A program made the position numbers and the translations under genes. Below are positions 34,792 to 46,125 of a DNA stretch of 64,000 nucleotides, piece by piece. The notes under the pieces were generated by a model. That model did no database searches, was not told the DNA's origin, and saw only the letters and a program-made list of their open reading frames with translations. Each line of letters opens with the position of its first letter. Position 1 is the stretch's first letter. Location: assembly GCA_021397845.1 (NCBI GenBank), contig CM038052.1:140807854-140871853 (forward strand), in the 5' to 3' direction. The DNA comes from Areca catechu (taxonomy: Eukaryota > Streptophyta > Magnoliopsida > Arecales > Arecaceae).

Positions 34792-35515
34792 TTGCTACAG
34801 TACTAAGCTATGAAGATCATATCTTAGGTACTGGTAACTTGAAGATAAAAGCTTGAAGATGAAAGGAAATACTGAAATTCCTTTTTTGAAAAACCATTTA
34901 GAGATACATATTGCAAGCTTTACCTTTTACCTATCGGGTAAGAGGAAGGCTTGGGATTGATACAATTGGTGTCCCGGAGGATGATTGGAGAGATTTGGCT
35001 CTTGTGGACGACAAAATATTTTTGTCGGGGTGGGAACCTATGGACTAACTCTCAGATGGCTTAGCCCTCTGCTTCCTGGGTTTTCTTTCGATGCCTTGCC
35101 TTGAAGACTCTCCTCTTCTCTTATAGGCATCTTCTTGTGTTGGAATTTTGAGTCATTTGGAGTCCATTACTGGATTTGATAATTTTTAGGGTCCAAAGGA
35201 GTACGTTTGGAGTACATCTATCCTTGGTTGGTGCCTTTGGTCTTGTCTTCTATTCTTTTGCTAGGTGGAGGTACGAGCATCTTCCTTTTGGCCTGGTGTA
35301 GGTACAACCTTTTCTTTTTGATGTGACTAAAGGAGTAGTCACTTCTTGTCTGGTGTGCATTGTCTGGCATGCCTTGTTTTTGATTTTTGTGAGGGTACGA
35401 GCATCTTCCTTCTGGTCTGGTGTAGGTATACTCTTTTCTTTTGATGTAACTAAACAAGTAGTCACTTGTTGTTCGGCATGCTTTCTTGGCCTGGTGCCTG
35501 TTGGTTGTTTGTGGA
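34792..35515 (-). promoter_or_regulatory. pararetrovirus intergenic region (part)
   Basis: 0.7 kb with no long ORF that I can link to a family, between the end of the second viral ORF and the site where element A inserted. By analogy with caulimovirids it should hold the pregenomic RNA promoter and polyadenylation signal. I could not pick a convincing TATA box. It contains a 124 bp tandem duplication (separate entry). The ORFs at 35218-35565 on both strands arise from that repeat. Confidence 0.6.
35271..35490. repeat. 124 bp imperfect tandem duplication in the viral intergenic region
   Basis: GTACGAGCATCTTCCTT occurs at 35271 and 35395, each followed by the same order of blocks (GGTGTAGGTA, TTTTCTT, TAGTCACTT, GGCATGC). 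The first unit has a perfect 7 bp stem with a 6 base loop, GTGACTA-AAGGAG-TAGTCAC, at 35323-35342. The second has one mismatch (35446-35465). The second unit ends early. Confidence 0.85.
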
Positions 35516-36481
35516 TTAGGGATGAGTCATTATGTAAGCTTTGGGATCCATGCTTTTGTCACTAGATCTCAAAGTGTGGATCATCGTCTTCTTCTTGTGG
35601 AGTTTGATTAAAGGAGAATGAGCTATCCACTTTGCCTTCCTCCTGTTCTTCTTCTTTTTGAAGTCTGCCAGTATTTGTGTAAGGTACCTTCTGTATTCGG
35701 CCATTGACTTGGCTGCTGCCAGCTTCGAATATGTAAAGGATTTTTGTGTTAAAAATTTTGTTGTGGATGGTTCAATCTTGAGGGAGACTTGAGGGTTATG
35801 GTTGAACCATTCAAGGACTTTTTCTTTGGTGACTTTATCAGGGTTAAATTCCTGCCACCATTTTATTTTGAATTTTCTAGCCAGGGTTGGCTGGAAATTG
35901 GGGATATTGAGGATAGAATAAACCCAGCATAAAATCCAAGATAAGGCAAATTGGGAAAAGAAAGTGAGAAGGGCAGGGAACTTCTTCTCTCTTTCAGATA
36001 GGATGATTTTTTGTAGATATGTCAAATATCCTTCATTGATAGATTAAGAGATTTTGTCAAGGGTTGGACCATAGTGGTTCCACCAATCAACGAACCAAAA
36101 TGGGAATTTGAAATTTGTGTTGGTTTTGAAATAGAAAAGCCATGAATGGTGATTCAAGGTATTTTGAAATAGAAAAGTATCGTACCAGGCAGCTTTATAA
36201 TCACAATAATTGAAGTACTGGGGATTATATCTCTGGGACAATTTTTTATATATGCTTGGGTTGTCTCCCCATGTAGATGAAGAAAATACTTAGAGAATTT
36301 GGGCCGTTGAATGGGTTATGATTGAAGGATCAGCCCTGTCTTTGTAATGTTTGATTGCTACAGAATCTGTAACAACCAAAATGAATTCATAAAAAATGTT
36401 TGTTTTTAAAGGATCCCTTGGTAAAAAATGCCATTCTTTTGGAAAAACCTTTTCAACAATTTTCCATGGGTTGCTATCCAT
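35516..36481 (-). pseudogene. pararetrovirus second ORF, function unknown
   Basis: Three consecutive minus-strand frames, 36481-36290, 36241-36044 and 36025-35516, appear to be one gene split by stops. It is rich in aromatic residues, with Trp/Phe-rich stretches (FWFVDWWNHYG, FSQFALSWILCWVYSILN) and a Lys-rich C-terminal third (DFKKKKNRRKAKW). The LSWILCWVYSI segment is hydrophobic but too short to call a membrane helix with confidence. I do not recognise a family. It lies downstream of ORF1 on the same strand, as the uncharacterised second ORF of some endogenous caulimovirids does. It could also be a host-derived fragment, although no junction is seen. Confidence 0.6.
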
Positions 36482-36616
36482 GAATTTATCTTCTATTGTG
36501 AAAATAGGTTGAAAAAATCTTTTCCCAAAATAAGTGGATTTTTAGGACCGATTTTTTGAAGTGAAGCTGGATCAGAAATTCCAATATCAATTTGGGGTTT
36601 TTGAATAGATAATGAG

Positions 36617-37725
36617 TCAGAAAACTCCATTATCATTTTTTTGTTTTTGAGATGATTTTGTGGCCGCTTCTTCTTCTACTATGGCCTTTTGGAAGATTTC
36701 AAGGCCCAGAATGGCTGGATTGGCCTTGGCCCGATTGGCCATTTGTTTGGTGGACAGTGGAGTTTTGTGGGCTTTTTGTTTGGTGGATTCTTGGGCTTCT
36801 TGGGCTTTTGTTTCATCTTGGGTGACAATGTCATACCAAGATAGTTTATGGAAATTTGGTTCTTGGGCTTTTGGGGCAATTATTGCTGGTGATCCAGTAG
36901 GCTGGGCATACAAATTTTTAGTTTGTTTGAGAACTAGGGCTTTTTATGCTGGAGGATTCTTTGGAGCCATTGATGGAGAGAATCTGCAAGAATTCACATG
37001 AAAGAAAGTCAGGTAGGGAATTGTCTTGGCCTTTGATATATTCAATATCAAAGTCAAAGATTGAAAGTAGAGCTTGCCACCAAGAAAATATATATTTTGA
37101 AGCTAGGTTTTCAACATCCTTTTTCAAAATAAATTTTGCTGATTTATAATCAATTCTTAATAAAAATCTTTGATTAAGCAAATCACTTTGAATTTTTGAA
37201 AAACATAAAACGATTGATAAAATCTCTCTTTCTACAGTGGAATACTTTGTCTGGGTTTCATTCCAACTACTGGAGGTAAATGAATGAGTTGTTCTGAGTT
37301 ATTTTTGACTTGTTTGAGAATGCCTCCATAGCCAAGATTTGAGGCATCAGTTTCAACAAGTTTTTGAGCTTTTGGGTCAGGTAAGTAAAGACAGGGGAGG
37401 TTCTGGACCTCGGCCTTTATTTGCCTGACAGTTTCAATATGGGCTTGAGTCCATTTTGGAGGATTCTTCTTTAGCCTTTAGCAGAGGGGTTTTACTAGAA
37501 TCTTGATGTCCTTTATGTGGTCTGACACATAATCAAGGCTTCCTAGAAATCTTTCGAGCTGGGTTTTTTCTATGATTTCATCAGGAAACTTGCTAGCAAA
37601 CTCAATTGACCTATTGATGGGTTTGATGGTTCCTTGGTTTAGGTCATGCCCTAGAAACTGGATTTTGGTTTGGAAAACACAGATTTTTGATTCAAAGATT
37701 ACTAAACCATTTTTAATAACTAGGT
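36617..37725 (-). pseudogene. pararetrovirus RNase H and ORF1 C-terminus, broken
   Basis: Continuing from RT in shifting frames: connection-domain pieces (QTKIQFLGHDLNQGT and the LERFLGSLDYVSDH region around 37500-37640), an RNase H start with TDASNLGYGGILKQ near 37340, and then the frame 37181-36918 with SKYIFSWWQALLSIFDFDIE and IKGQDNSLPDFLS, the typical end of caulimovirid RNase H. The tail continues at 36913-36617 as a Lys/Gln/Ala-rich region. RNase H removes RNA template during reverse transcription. Frameshifts lie near 37740, 37250 and 36915, and stops are frequent. Confidence 0.8.
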
Positions 37726-38256
37726 TTAGGAAGGTCTGAAGGTGTTTGAGTGTTGTTTAATTATTTCAGAAAATATTAATACATCATCAATATACATAAT
37801 CGTGAATGTTGAGTATGGATTGAAAATGTCAATCATAATTTTTTGAAATTCAAAAGGATTATTCTTGAGTCCAAAAGGCATAACATTCCATTCGTATTGT
37901 CTGAATGGTACTGTGAATACCGTTTTGTATTTATCATGCTCGGTGATATGTATTTGCCAAAAACCTGATTTCATATCAAATTTTGAGAAGATTTTGGCAT
38001 TGATTGTCCTATTGAGCAAGTCCTTCTTGTTGGGCAGAGGATATCTGATCCAATTGAGGGCTTGGTTCAAAGGTTTGTAATTGATCACTAGTCTTGGTGC
38101 ACCCCTTTCTAACTCTGCATTTTTTCTTACATAAAATGCAGTATAGCTCCAGGGTGAATGTCTTGGTCTGATAAGTTTTTTGTCAAGGAGATCTTGGATC
38201 TCGATTTTGCAATATTGTAGATGTTCTTGGTTCATTTGGATTGGCCTAGCCTTCAT
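37726..38256 (-). pseudogene. pararetrovirus reverse transcriptase
   Basis: A 176-codon frame covering the fingers and palm: LVINYKPLNQAL, SKFDMKSGFWQI, YEWNVMPFGLKN and the catalytic YIDD at 37794-37783. The motifs are of caulimovirid type rather than Ty3 (Met-Lys-Ser-Gly-Phe-Trp after the first Asp). One change is visible, NNPFEFQ for the usual NAPxxFQ. The frame is lost after about 37740 by a one-base shift, so thumb and RNase H follow in other frames. It converts pregenomic RNA into the circular viral DNA. Confidence 0.92.
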
Positions 38257-38538
38257 GGGGATTTTTCTTTCATTGAAATCCTTTTCATAAGGAAGGCTAA
38301 TAGCGTGTCTTTTTCTATTCCAAAATGCACTAGGAATGTTGGAACAGGTAGAAGTTTAGACAATATTTTTGAAGTTTTCTATCCTTTGTTGGAATTTGGG
38401 GTTTTTTAATTGTTCTTCTATCCTTTTGAATCCTATTTCTTCTCTTAGGTATTCTCTGTGTCTTGATTTCCTAGTTATTTCATTCAGAGAAATTAGGGTT
38501 TTGAAATATTCTTTTGTTATAAATTTGATTTCCAGCTC

Positions 38539-38838
38539 TCATCCTAAGGCTTTTATGGAGATTCCTTTCTCATTAACCATAAAAGGTTTGATGAGGTTAA
38601 GGAACTGGATTCCTAGGAATACTGGTCTATTCAAGTTTTTGATAAGGATAAATTGAGTGGTGAAGAATTGGTTTTTGAAATAAACTCTGGCTTCAGAGAG
38701 CTTATACTTGATTTGTAGATTTGATCCACTTGTTGTCTTTAATTTTTCTTTGGTCCTTTTGAAGTACTTGGTTGGAATTAATCCCTCTTGGATGCAGTTT
38801 ATGTCAGCACCCGAATCGATAAGGGCAATAGTTTCCAA
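38539..38838 (-). pseudogene. pararetrovirus aspartic protease
   Basis: 99 codons beginning METIALIDSGADINCIQEG, with the Asp-Ser-Gly-Ala active site intact, and a later FLGIQFLN flap-like or second conserved segment. It processes the polyprotein. A gap with stops (38257-38538) separates it from RT, where linker sequence lies. Length and position between the coat and RT are as expected for the family. Confidence 0.88.
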
Positions 38839-39053
38839 ATAGAAGTCTTCGATAGTAATAGTGGTTTTGACATACCAGTTTTGTATGGCCAGGCTGGTAA
38901 TTGATTCTAGGAGATTTTGATGGGAGGTTAATTCTTGGCCAAGTTAGATGCCGGCTCGGGTCCTTTGAGGGTGTTAATTTGATTTTTTATTTGTTTTACC
39001 TCCATCTTTAGTTGGCTTACTTCATACTGAAGGTCTTGGATGGTAATCATTTT

Positions 39054-39308
39054 TTAATTTTTATTGCTAAACTTGTTGAGTATGTTTGTTAAATCATAAG
39101 TATGTGTTTTGGGTTTTGAACTTTCTCCTAATGTTTCTTTTAACTTTAATAGATAATCTTTCTTTAGTTCAGGATTATCTAATTTGTCAATAAGATCCAG
39201 GAGGATTTCTTGCTCTTTTGTTATTACATTGAAACTTGAGGACAGAAGTTCATCTTCCTTCATAGAATAATTTCTCGATTCTTTAGATTCAGCTTCTAAG
39301 TCAAGCAT
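39054..39308 (-). pseudogene. pararetrovirus linker between coat and protease
   Basis: An 84-codon acidic/Lys frame (MLDLEAESKESRNYS, EQEILLDLIDKLDNPELKKD). It has no recognised domain but lies in the correct order and strand between the coat zinc knuckle and protease. The strip from 38839 to 39053 on the same strand is not open in one frame. Confidence 0.55.
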
Positions 39309-39338
39309 AATTTTTTCTAGTTGGGTTTTAAAGAAATT

Positions 39339-40304
39339 CTATAAGTCTTCCCCATCAATTTGAATTTCATTTATTTTCCTCTTGATTTTGCATTCTTTTG
39401 CACAATGTCCTACTTTGCCACATTTAAAGCAGGTTACTATGTTTGTTTGGGATTTTTTGAAAGGTTTTTGCTTCCTTGATCGGAAGGTTGCTCTTTTTTC
39501 TTGTTTTATTGGTTTATAGTTCTTTTTATATTGTTTTCTTGAACATTTTTGACCAGACTTATGGTGGTGTTTTTTTTTGGTCATTGGTTCATAATCAAAT
39601 TGTTCACAGAAACTCCCTAAGGCATGTTTGTTGGCTAATTGTTCATGTTTCAATTGGTTTTTAATCCTTAGATCATTTCAAATTATGTATCCCTCATATA
39701 TGTCTCCATAGGTTAGTTTATCATAAGGAATTTGATTGTTGTTTTGCTCTCTAATTTTTTGTTTTATTCTCTTAGAAAAGACTAGAGGCAAACCGGCAAT
39801 AAACTTTTCTTTCCGGAATGACTGCTAGTAGTAATTTATGTTCATAACTTTGATAAAGAAAATATCTTTATACCATTTGAAATCTTAAAGTTTTTTGCAC
39901 CTTAAATTTGCCAAGACTTTGGAGCTCCTATCTCTAAGATTGGAAGGGTCTCCTATGAAGTGTTTTGCTATGGCAAAAATCAGGGTAGAAACAGCATCTT
40001 GAATCGGCTCACCTTGTTCATTTTTGATGACTGAGCCTTCATCATTTCACTTGTATGCATACAGGATTCTATTTCTATCAACGTCATCTAGGTAGCAGTC
40101 CCACCAACCTTTGAGTTGGCCAGTAAGACATGCAACCAAGACCTGTGCAATGCCTTGATCAGAGTTTTCTATTTTTGCGCGATAAGCAGTTGCAACCATG
40201 TTCATTTCTTGGAGGATGTTGAGAATTTGGTATTCTATATTCCATTCATAAATGGAGTTGATGAAATAATGGTTTTGCTTGATAGGCCTTTCCTCTATAA
40301 GCAT
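39339..40304 (-). pseudogene. pararetrovirus coat protein with CCHC zinc knuckle, broken
   Basis: Frame 40304-40047 carries the coat core (NMVATAYRAKIENSD, LVACLTGQLKGWWDCYL), a pattern shared by caulimovirid coat proteins. From 40046 to 39654 the homology continues with at least four stops. Frame 39653-39339 gives a Lys/Arg-rich segment and the knuckle CFKCGKVGHCAKEC (residues 75-88 of that frame, CX2CX4HX4C intact), as expected for the RNA-binding end. A stop at 39339 separates it from the linker. This copy cannot produce an entire coat protein. Confidence 0.88.
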
Positions 40305-40412
40305 GTCCAGAGATGTTGGCCTTTGGTAGTAAGGTTTTGAGGTTTGGGCCCAAGAATGGATTTTGTTTATTTCTAGTTTTGGGCTTTCTATTTCTATTTC
40401 ATCATCCGAGTC

Positions 40413-41138
40413 CTATTCACTTGGGCTTGAACTTTCTTCTTGGGTCAGAACAAAAATATTCTTGGCCTTAATTAGAGGAGATAGGGCCTTCTCAGGTGTG
40501 CTCAACATAGTTTTGGTAAAGAGTTCTATTTTTTCAAGCCTTTTATTGATTTCCGAAACAACACTATCATCTTTTGGTGGAAGGATGATCATGTGTTTTG
40601 GAATCTCATGAGGCACAAAAATTGGTGTTTTTTCATTGCTTGTTATAGGGGGTTTTGTCTAAATTTTGTCTTCAATCCTGATTAGTTGGTCCCCTATTGT
40701 TTTTAAGTTTTGATTTGTAAAATTATTTTGTTCTAAAATGTTTTTGATGTCTCTACCATTTGGTGTGTCTAGAGGTTCAGACTTAATCTTAAATGGTGAG
40801 ACAATTATTTGAGTTTCCTTGGCAAGAATCTTTATTTCCTGTAGTGGGGGATGGATCTTATCTACTTTGTTCCCCTTGCTGTCTTGCCAAGAAATAATAG
40901 TTTTTCCTGCAATCATATTGATATGTTTGAGATTTTCTTTGACATGGTAGTCAAACGAGACAAAGAAATTGATGTTCTTCTCCAAAATTTGGAGGGTTTC
41001 ATAAAATTTGGCTTGGATTTTGTCTCTCTGTTCTTTGTTAAAATTTTCAAAGAACCATACTTTTTTTTCTTTGTTTTTGGATGAATAGAAATCTTTCCTA
41101 ATACTTTCTTTGTCTATGGAAAAATCCCTATAGATCAT
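40413..41138 (-). pseudogene. pararetrovirus polyprotein segment before the coat domain (main unit)
   Basis: Two frames, 41138-40659 and 40616-40413, are the same protein region that is open for 285 codons at 10744-11601. In-frame stops lie at 41138-41140, just before MIYRDFSIDK, and at about 40657. Content includes a Lys/Glu-rich helical region and NKRLEKIELF. I do not recognise its function. Confidence 0.75.
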
Positions 41139-41603
41139 TCAGATTTTAGAGTTTGGATTCTCTGTAATCTGAGAGAATGTTGGAGAGATTGGTGGTGAGG
41201 TTTTATCATTGTAAATTGTTTGGTGAACCCTAGGTTCATCATCAACTTCTCTAAGTTTGGTCACAAGGGTTGAGTAACGAAACCTAGGAGGAATTGAAAC
41301 TTTTGGTGAGCTAGCATACCTGCTGCGAAGGCTTCTTTGAATCCTTCTGTTGAACTTGATCTCTACGTCTCCTTCTGGGATGGTAGTGATTGATTCAATA
41401 GTTGATGGTGGTTGCCTTGGCACTAGTACTACTTTCTCAAGAAGCCATCCTTCAGGCAAGGAGATTTGATCCCAAACAAGTGTTTTTGGGATATGAACAT
41501 TTCCCTTTAAAAGGTTGGTTTGGAAGTACGTAGTACTCCCAATGTTCCTTTTGTTAATGACCTTGATATGATTGAGATCATTAGTCACCTTGTAACAGTA
41601 TTT
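41139..41603 (-). pseudogene. pararetrovirus movement protein C-terminal part (main unit)
   Basis: Frame 41588-41139 starts TNDLNHIKVINKRNIG and continues FQTNLLKGNVHIPKTL and LPEGWLLEKVVLVPRQ, the segment that follows the 30K core. The N-terminal part of the same gene lies across element C at 55403-55829. Element C's TSD (GATGG) marks the cut at 41604-41608. Confidence 0.85.
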
Positions 41604-41608
41604 GATGG

Positions 41609-42490
41609 TGTTGGGATATCTTGGTCCAAGTATGATCCGACCGTCGGTTCAGCAGGTTGAAGCCTTATCTTCCAAACCACAAACTTCGAACCCAGGTATT
41701 CAGGAAGAGCTGGATAATCTACGAGCAAGCTGAAGCCCTTTATGAGTCTACAGCACCTGAAGACAAGACTTTGGATCACATCTTCAGCTCTCACTGAAGA
41801 CCAAGTCCTTCGGCTCCTGGAAACAAAATCACCACCCGATCAAACTCCCGAAGACATGCTCTTCAGTTCATTTGAAAACACAGTCTCCGGCGTATGACAA
41901 AGGTCAAGTTCCTGATCTTTGTCGAAGACGGGATCTCCTATCCATCTCAAGAGGATCCGAGAACGAAGACATTACCAATCTAATTACGGGAATTTACCTT
42001 AAAGAGAAGTCTGAAGACGGATTCATGATCTGTCTCACACCACAATAAGCATGACTAGCAATAGTAACCAACAGTTACCATCGACTATCTCCGGGACACA
42101 ATCAGGGCATGTAACTCCAGCTGCAACACCTCTGGCCTGGCTGGAACCACTGGATGACAACCCACGATTGTGAATCATGGGACAGAAATTAAATCCCCAT
42201 CATAACCGCTATGGAGAAGAAGGAAACTGCAGGCTGGATGACTCCTTACAAATAACGGTAAGTGGGGATGCTTAAGGTATGGCACAGTATACTCCAGAAA
42301 ATCCAAGGGTCCTTTCCTCTGCTTCTAAAGAGCCTTCCCCATTCTATGGCTAGAGCCCGCCTCTGATATAGGCATCGGAGTGTCCCCCGCTGGAGCAACT
42401 TCGGTAAGGGATTTGATTAGCAGGTGAACCAAGAAGCGGCCCTACAATCCAGCAGCTCTGCCCAATCAGAACAAAGACTCTATGCCAACA
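41609..42490 (+). repeat. 5' LTR of element C (882 bp)
   Basis: Starts TGTTGGGATATCTTGGTCC and ends CTCTATGCCAACA. The matching LTR is 54521-55402. The minus-strand ORFs at 41585-41794 and 42350-42589 are chance. Confidence 0.93.
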
Positions 42491-42570
42491 GATTGGCATG
42501 CCTGGAAGGTGGGGCATCGACAAACTTGTTAAGCTATCCTCCCTGATAAAGGGGAAGTAAAAATTTTCTA
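42491..42570 (+). other. PBS region and leader of element C
   Basis: Directly after the LTR the sequence reads GATTGGCATGCCTGGAAGG. A primer site starting TTGGCATGCC fits the general form of Tat primer sites, but I cannot name the tRNA. Confidence 0.5.
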
Positions 42571-44103
42571 ATGGCAAGAGGGAAGACATAGATTGCCTCT
42601 ACGAGTCGAAGTCATGCTCCATCACAAGGAGAAGCACCTCCAGCAAAGAATGAAGTTCCACCTCCCACCATGGTCGTGGAACGGCAACAGTTTGAAGCCC
42701 TCTTGAACCAAGTCACCAATCGCACAGCGATAGTTCAGGACTTTCAACACAGAGCTTTTCCAGTGGGAAATTTATCGGCAACCTTCGGACATAGCTCACA
42801 GTCCCATTGGAGGAGAGCCCCTCGAGAGGGGTCCGCACACCTTTCTTATCATCCTCAGCCCTCTCTTAAAGGCCGATGTTCAGAAATACCTAGGCCTGCT
42901 GATCCTCAACAGAAAGGGAAAAGGCCTAGGGAAGCTTCTTTACCCTCTTACGAAGATTCTACTCTTATAGTGGAAGTACCCAAGCAGACCATCCCTGATT
43001 ACGATGGAAAGTACAAGGCTATTGAATCGGAGATGGCAAGGATCTAGGAATAGCAGGGTCATAATGATGCAGTAGTACATGATCTGTGCCTCCATACACC
43101 AACCATATCATTGCTGAAGTCATTCCTCAGCACTTCAAGGTTTCCCAGATGGAATCTTATGATGGCACCTCTGATCCTTACGATCATTTGGGCAGTTTTA
43201 AGGCCCATATGATGATTCAAGGAGCCTCTGACATGATGTACTACCTCGCGTTCCCAGCCACTCTGAAGAAAGCTGCTCGGATGTGGTACTCGAGCATACG
43301 CCCAGGTACCATCGATTCTTTTTTCGAGTTAAAAAAATTGTTTGTCTTGCATTTCAGGACTTGCCGCAAGACCCCTCGAAATACGGACACGTTGTTCCTC
43401 CTTCATTAGAATGAAGGAGAAAGCCTGCGAAATTACATCTCTAGGTTTAATGCGACCACACTCGAGATCCCTGATCTCAATGAACATGTGGCTATGTCTG
43501 CACTAAAGAAGGGGCTTCGGACATCCAGGCTCACCTTTTTCCTGGATAAGAAGTTCTCCAAAAGCTATGCTGAGCTGCTCGCAAGGGCTGAGAAATATGC
43601 TGATGCTGAAGAGCAGGCAGCAAACCGATGACTGATTGAAGCTTCCCCTTTCAAAAAAGAAAAGCAACACGAGACAAGGTTCCCAAACTTCCAACAACAA
43701 CCAATATACCGACCGCCAAAGCAGTCCTCCCAGACTCAGAGCATCGAGCGGAAGATTCGACTCCTACACCCCCCTCAACCTCCCTCGAAAAAAGATCCTC
43801 ATGGAGATAGAAAAAGAAAGCTATCTCTAACGGCCCCGTCCCATGAAGGCCTCCTCTTCCATAAGGATAGGAACAAATACTGCCGATTTTACCAAGACCA
43901 TGGTCACAATACTGAAGAATGCATCCAATTGAGAGACGCAATTGAGGATCTTATCAAGAGAAGATATCTGAGGTGGTACATCGATCGCCAAGGACCATGG
44001 ACAGAAGCTACTGTTTCCCAACCAACTCCTGAAGAGGCCGAACTGCCAAATCAAAGACCCACCAATGGAGGTGTTGGGATGATACATCAACCTACCAACT
44101 AGA
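42571..44103 (+). pseudogene. Tat-type gag (element C), broken
   Basis: An ATG at 42571 (MARGKT) is followed by a TAG at 42589-42591, then the open frame to a TAG at 43045-43047. A frameshift near 43075 leads to the Retrotrans_gag core (MESYDGTSDPYDHLGSFKAH, AFPATLKKAARMWYSS), a stop at 43407-43409, then LRNYISRFNATTLEIPDL, a stop near 43630, and a zinc knuckle KYCRFYQDHGHNTEEC at 43878-43923 with the Tat-type spacing. Another stop lies at 44101-44103. Gag packages the RNA, and at least four stops and one frameshift show this copy is dead. Confidence 0.87.
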
Positions 44104-44605
44104 GAAGGGACGAAGACGACATCCCGAAGCAAATCAAGGACAACAATGCCATTCTGTTCTCCAATGATAACCTTGCAGTTGTTCGGCTCCCGCATGACGA
44201 ACCTATTATAATTTCGGTTGTTGTGGCCAACTATGATGTACAACTGATTCTAGTTGATAATAAAAGTTTGACTGATGTCTTGATCTACGATACATTCTCT
44301 AAGATGTGTTTGCCTAGACATCAACTACGGAGATCCCCATTCCACTTAGTGGCTTCGGGGGTAATCAGGTTGATGCCGAGGGGGAGATAGTATTACCTAT
44401 AACTCTTGGCACTGAACCTCGACAGAAGTCACTACTGATCAACTTCACGGTAGTCCGAAACCCCTCGGCCTACAACATTATTTTGGGGCGGCCTGCCTTG
44501 AACAAGTTTAGAACTGTGGTGTCTTCTTATTATCTCCTGGTGCGCTTCCCCACCAGGAATGGTGTTGGAAAAGTTAGAGGAGACCAGAGAGCGGCACGAT
44601 AGTGC
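44104..44605 (+). pseudogene. retropepsin (element C), active site lost
   Basis: The segment around 44205-44300 reads VVVANYDVQLILVDNKSLTDVLIYDTF. It aligns with Tat protease, where the active site is LVDSGSS. Here Asp-Ser-Gly has become Asp-Asn-Lys at 44256-44264, so the enzyme would be inactive even without the frameshifts that follow near 44320. RNPSAYNIILGRPALNKF-type protease-end sequence is found at about 44457-44510 in another frame. Confidence 0.72.
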
Positions 44606-46063
44606 TTGATGATTCAAGACAAGCATTCCAATGATTCTGCAACACTGGATCAGCTAGATCCAAGGGATCCCATCGTAGACTCTAGTGAACCCATGAAAAG
44701 AACTGTCCTGGTATCCTTGACGAAAGAGGGCCCCACCAAAGTCGTGCAGATCAGAAGTATGCTTGATGAAAAAACTAAAATGGAGTTGATTCACTTCCTT
44801 AGGGATAACGCCGATGTCTTTGCTTGGTCAGCCTCAGACATACTAGGAATTCTCGCTGAAGTAATCAATCATCGACTGGAAGTTACCCCCGGGTATAAAC
44901 TAGTCCGACAAAAGAAGAGATGCTTCACCCCTAAAAGATAGAAGGCAATGGATGAGGAAGTAAGCAAGCTCCTCAAGGCAGGATTTATCCGAGAGGCCCA
45001 CTACCCCGAGTGGTTGGCTAATGTAGTGATGGTGAAAAAAGCAAATGGCAAGTGGAGGATCTGCATCGATTATACAGACCTCAACAAGGCTTACCCAAAG
45101 GATAGCTTCGCTCTCCCAAAGATTGATCAGCTAGTCGATGCCACCGTCGGCCATCAATTATTGAGCTTTATGGATGCTTTCTCTGGCTATAATCAGATCC
45201 GAATGGATCCCCGAGATGAAGAGAAGATGGCCTTTGTCACCGATAAAGGCCTGTACTGCTACAAGATGATGCCATTTGGGCTTAAAAATGTCAGAGCGAC
45301 ATTTCAAAGATTAATCAATAAAATGTTCGAGGAGCAATTGGGGAGGAACATGGAGGCCTATGTCGATGACATTATCATCAAAAGCCTCCTCAAAAAAGAT
45401 CACATCCAGGACCTGGAGGAATCATTCAGCGCTCTGCGATGCTATCGCATGAAGCTGAATCTGATGAAGTGCGCCTTTGAAGTCACTTTGGACAAGTTTT
45501 TGGATTTCCTCATTACCCAGCGAGGAATCAAAGCAAATCCTGAGAAGATCCAGGCCGTAAAGGATATGAGGCATCCCTCCTGCAAGAAAGAAGTCCAACA
45601 ATTAACAGGGAGAATTGACTCCTTAAGCAGGTTCATTTCTTGTTCGACCGAGAAGTGTCTTCCATTCTTTAATGTGCTTTGGCAATCAAAGAGCTTCAAA
45701 TGGTCTGAGGATTGTCATACTGCCTTTGAAGAGCTGAAGAAGTATTTAGAGACCCCGCCTCTGCTCTCCAAACCTCAAGAGGGCGAGGTGCTTTACTTAT
45801 ACCTTTCCACTTCAAATGAAGTGATCAACTCGATCCTTGTCCAAAGAGACGAAGATGGCTCTCGTAAGCTGATCTACTACATCAGCAAAGTTCTACATGA
45901 TGCTGAGACAAGGTATGAGAAGATGTAAAAGTTGATCTACTCCCTGGTGATTGCAGCAAAGCGACTATGGCCATATTTCTATGCCCACACCATCATGGTA
46001 CTAACCGATCAATCCCTAAAGGTCGTTCTCCGATCCCCTGATACCTTAGGGAGGATAGCCAAG
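44606..46063 (+). pseudogene. Tat reverse transcriptase and first RNase H (element C)
   Basis: Frame 44606-44941 gives the RT lead-in (MELIHFLRDNADVFAWSASD) to a TAG. From 44948 a 326-codon frame carries RT: LLKAGFIREAHYPEWLANVV, WRICIDYTDLNKAYPKD, LLSFMDAFSGYNQI, MPFGLKN and YVDD at 45359-45370. It then carries the connection and first RNase H (FKWSEDCHTAFEELKKYL, LIYYISKVLHDAETRYEK) to a TAA at 45926-45928. The same frame continues to a TAG at about 46063. In RNase H the usual first catalytic Asp position reads LYLSTSNEV, with no Asp, as is common for the decayed first RNase H of Tat elements. The frame is well preserved for its age. Confidence 0.92.
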
Positions 46064-46125
46064 TAGGCTATAAAGCTGAGTGAATTCGATATCAGCTTTC
46101 AACCACGAACAGCTATAAGGCCCAG

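Larger units (their letters stand above)
34792..41603 (-). other. endogenous pararetrovirus, main unit (coat to second ORF and intergenic region)
   Basis: Minus-strand Caulimoviridae DNA from inside the movement domain (41603) through the coat, protease, RT, RNase H, a second ORF and the intergenic region (34792). The gene order matches two-ORF caulimovirids that encode movement, coat, protease and polymerase domains in one large ORF, as in petuviruses and florendoviruses. I cannot assign a genus. Element C cuts its 5' side and element A its intergenic region. The virus-derived DNA from PBS to PBS adds up to about 7.7 kb after leaving out insertions, a normal genome length for the family. It carries many stops and frameshifts and is not intact. 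Confidence 0.88.

Noticed and set aside
36660..37149. Plus-strand ORFs in the virus region
   Set aside because: They are complementary to the ORF1 C-terminal and RNase H frames and match no family.
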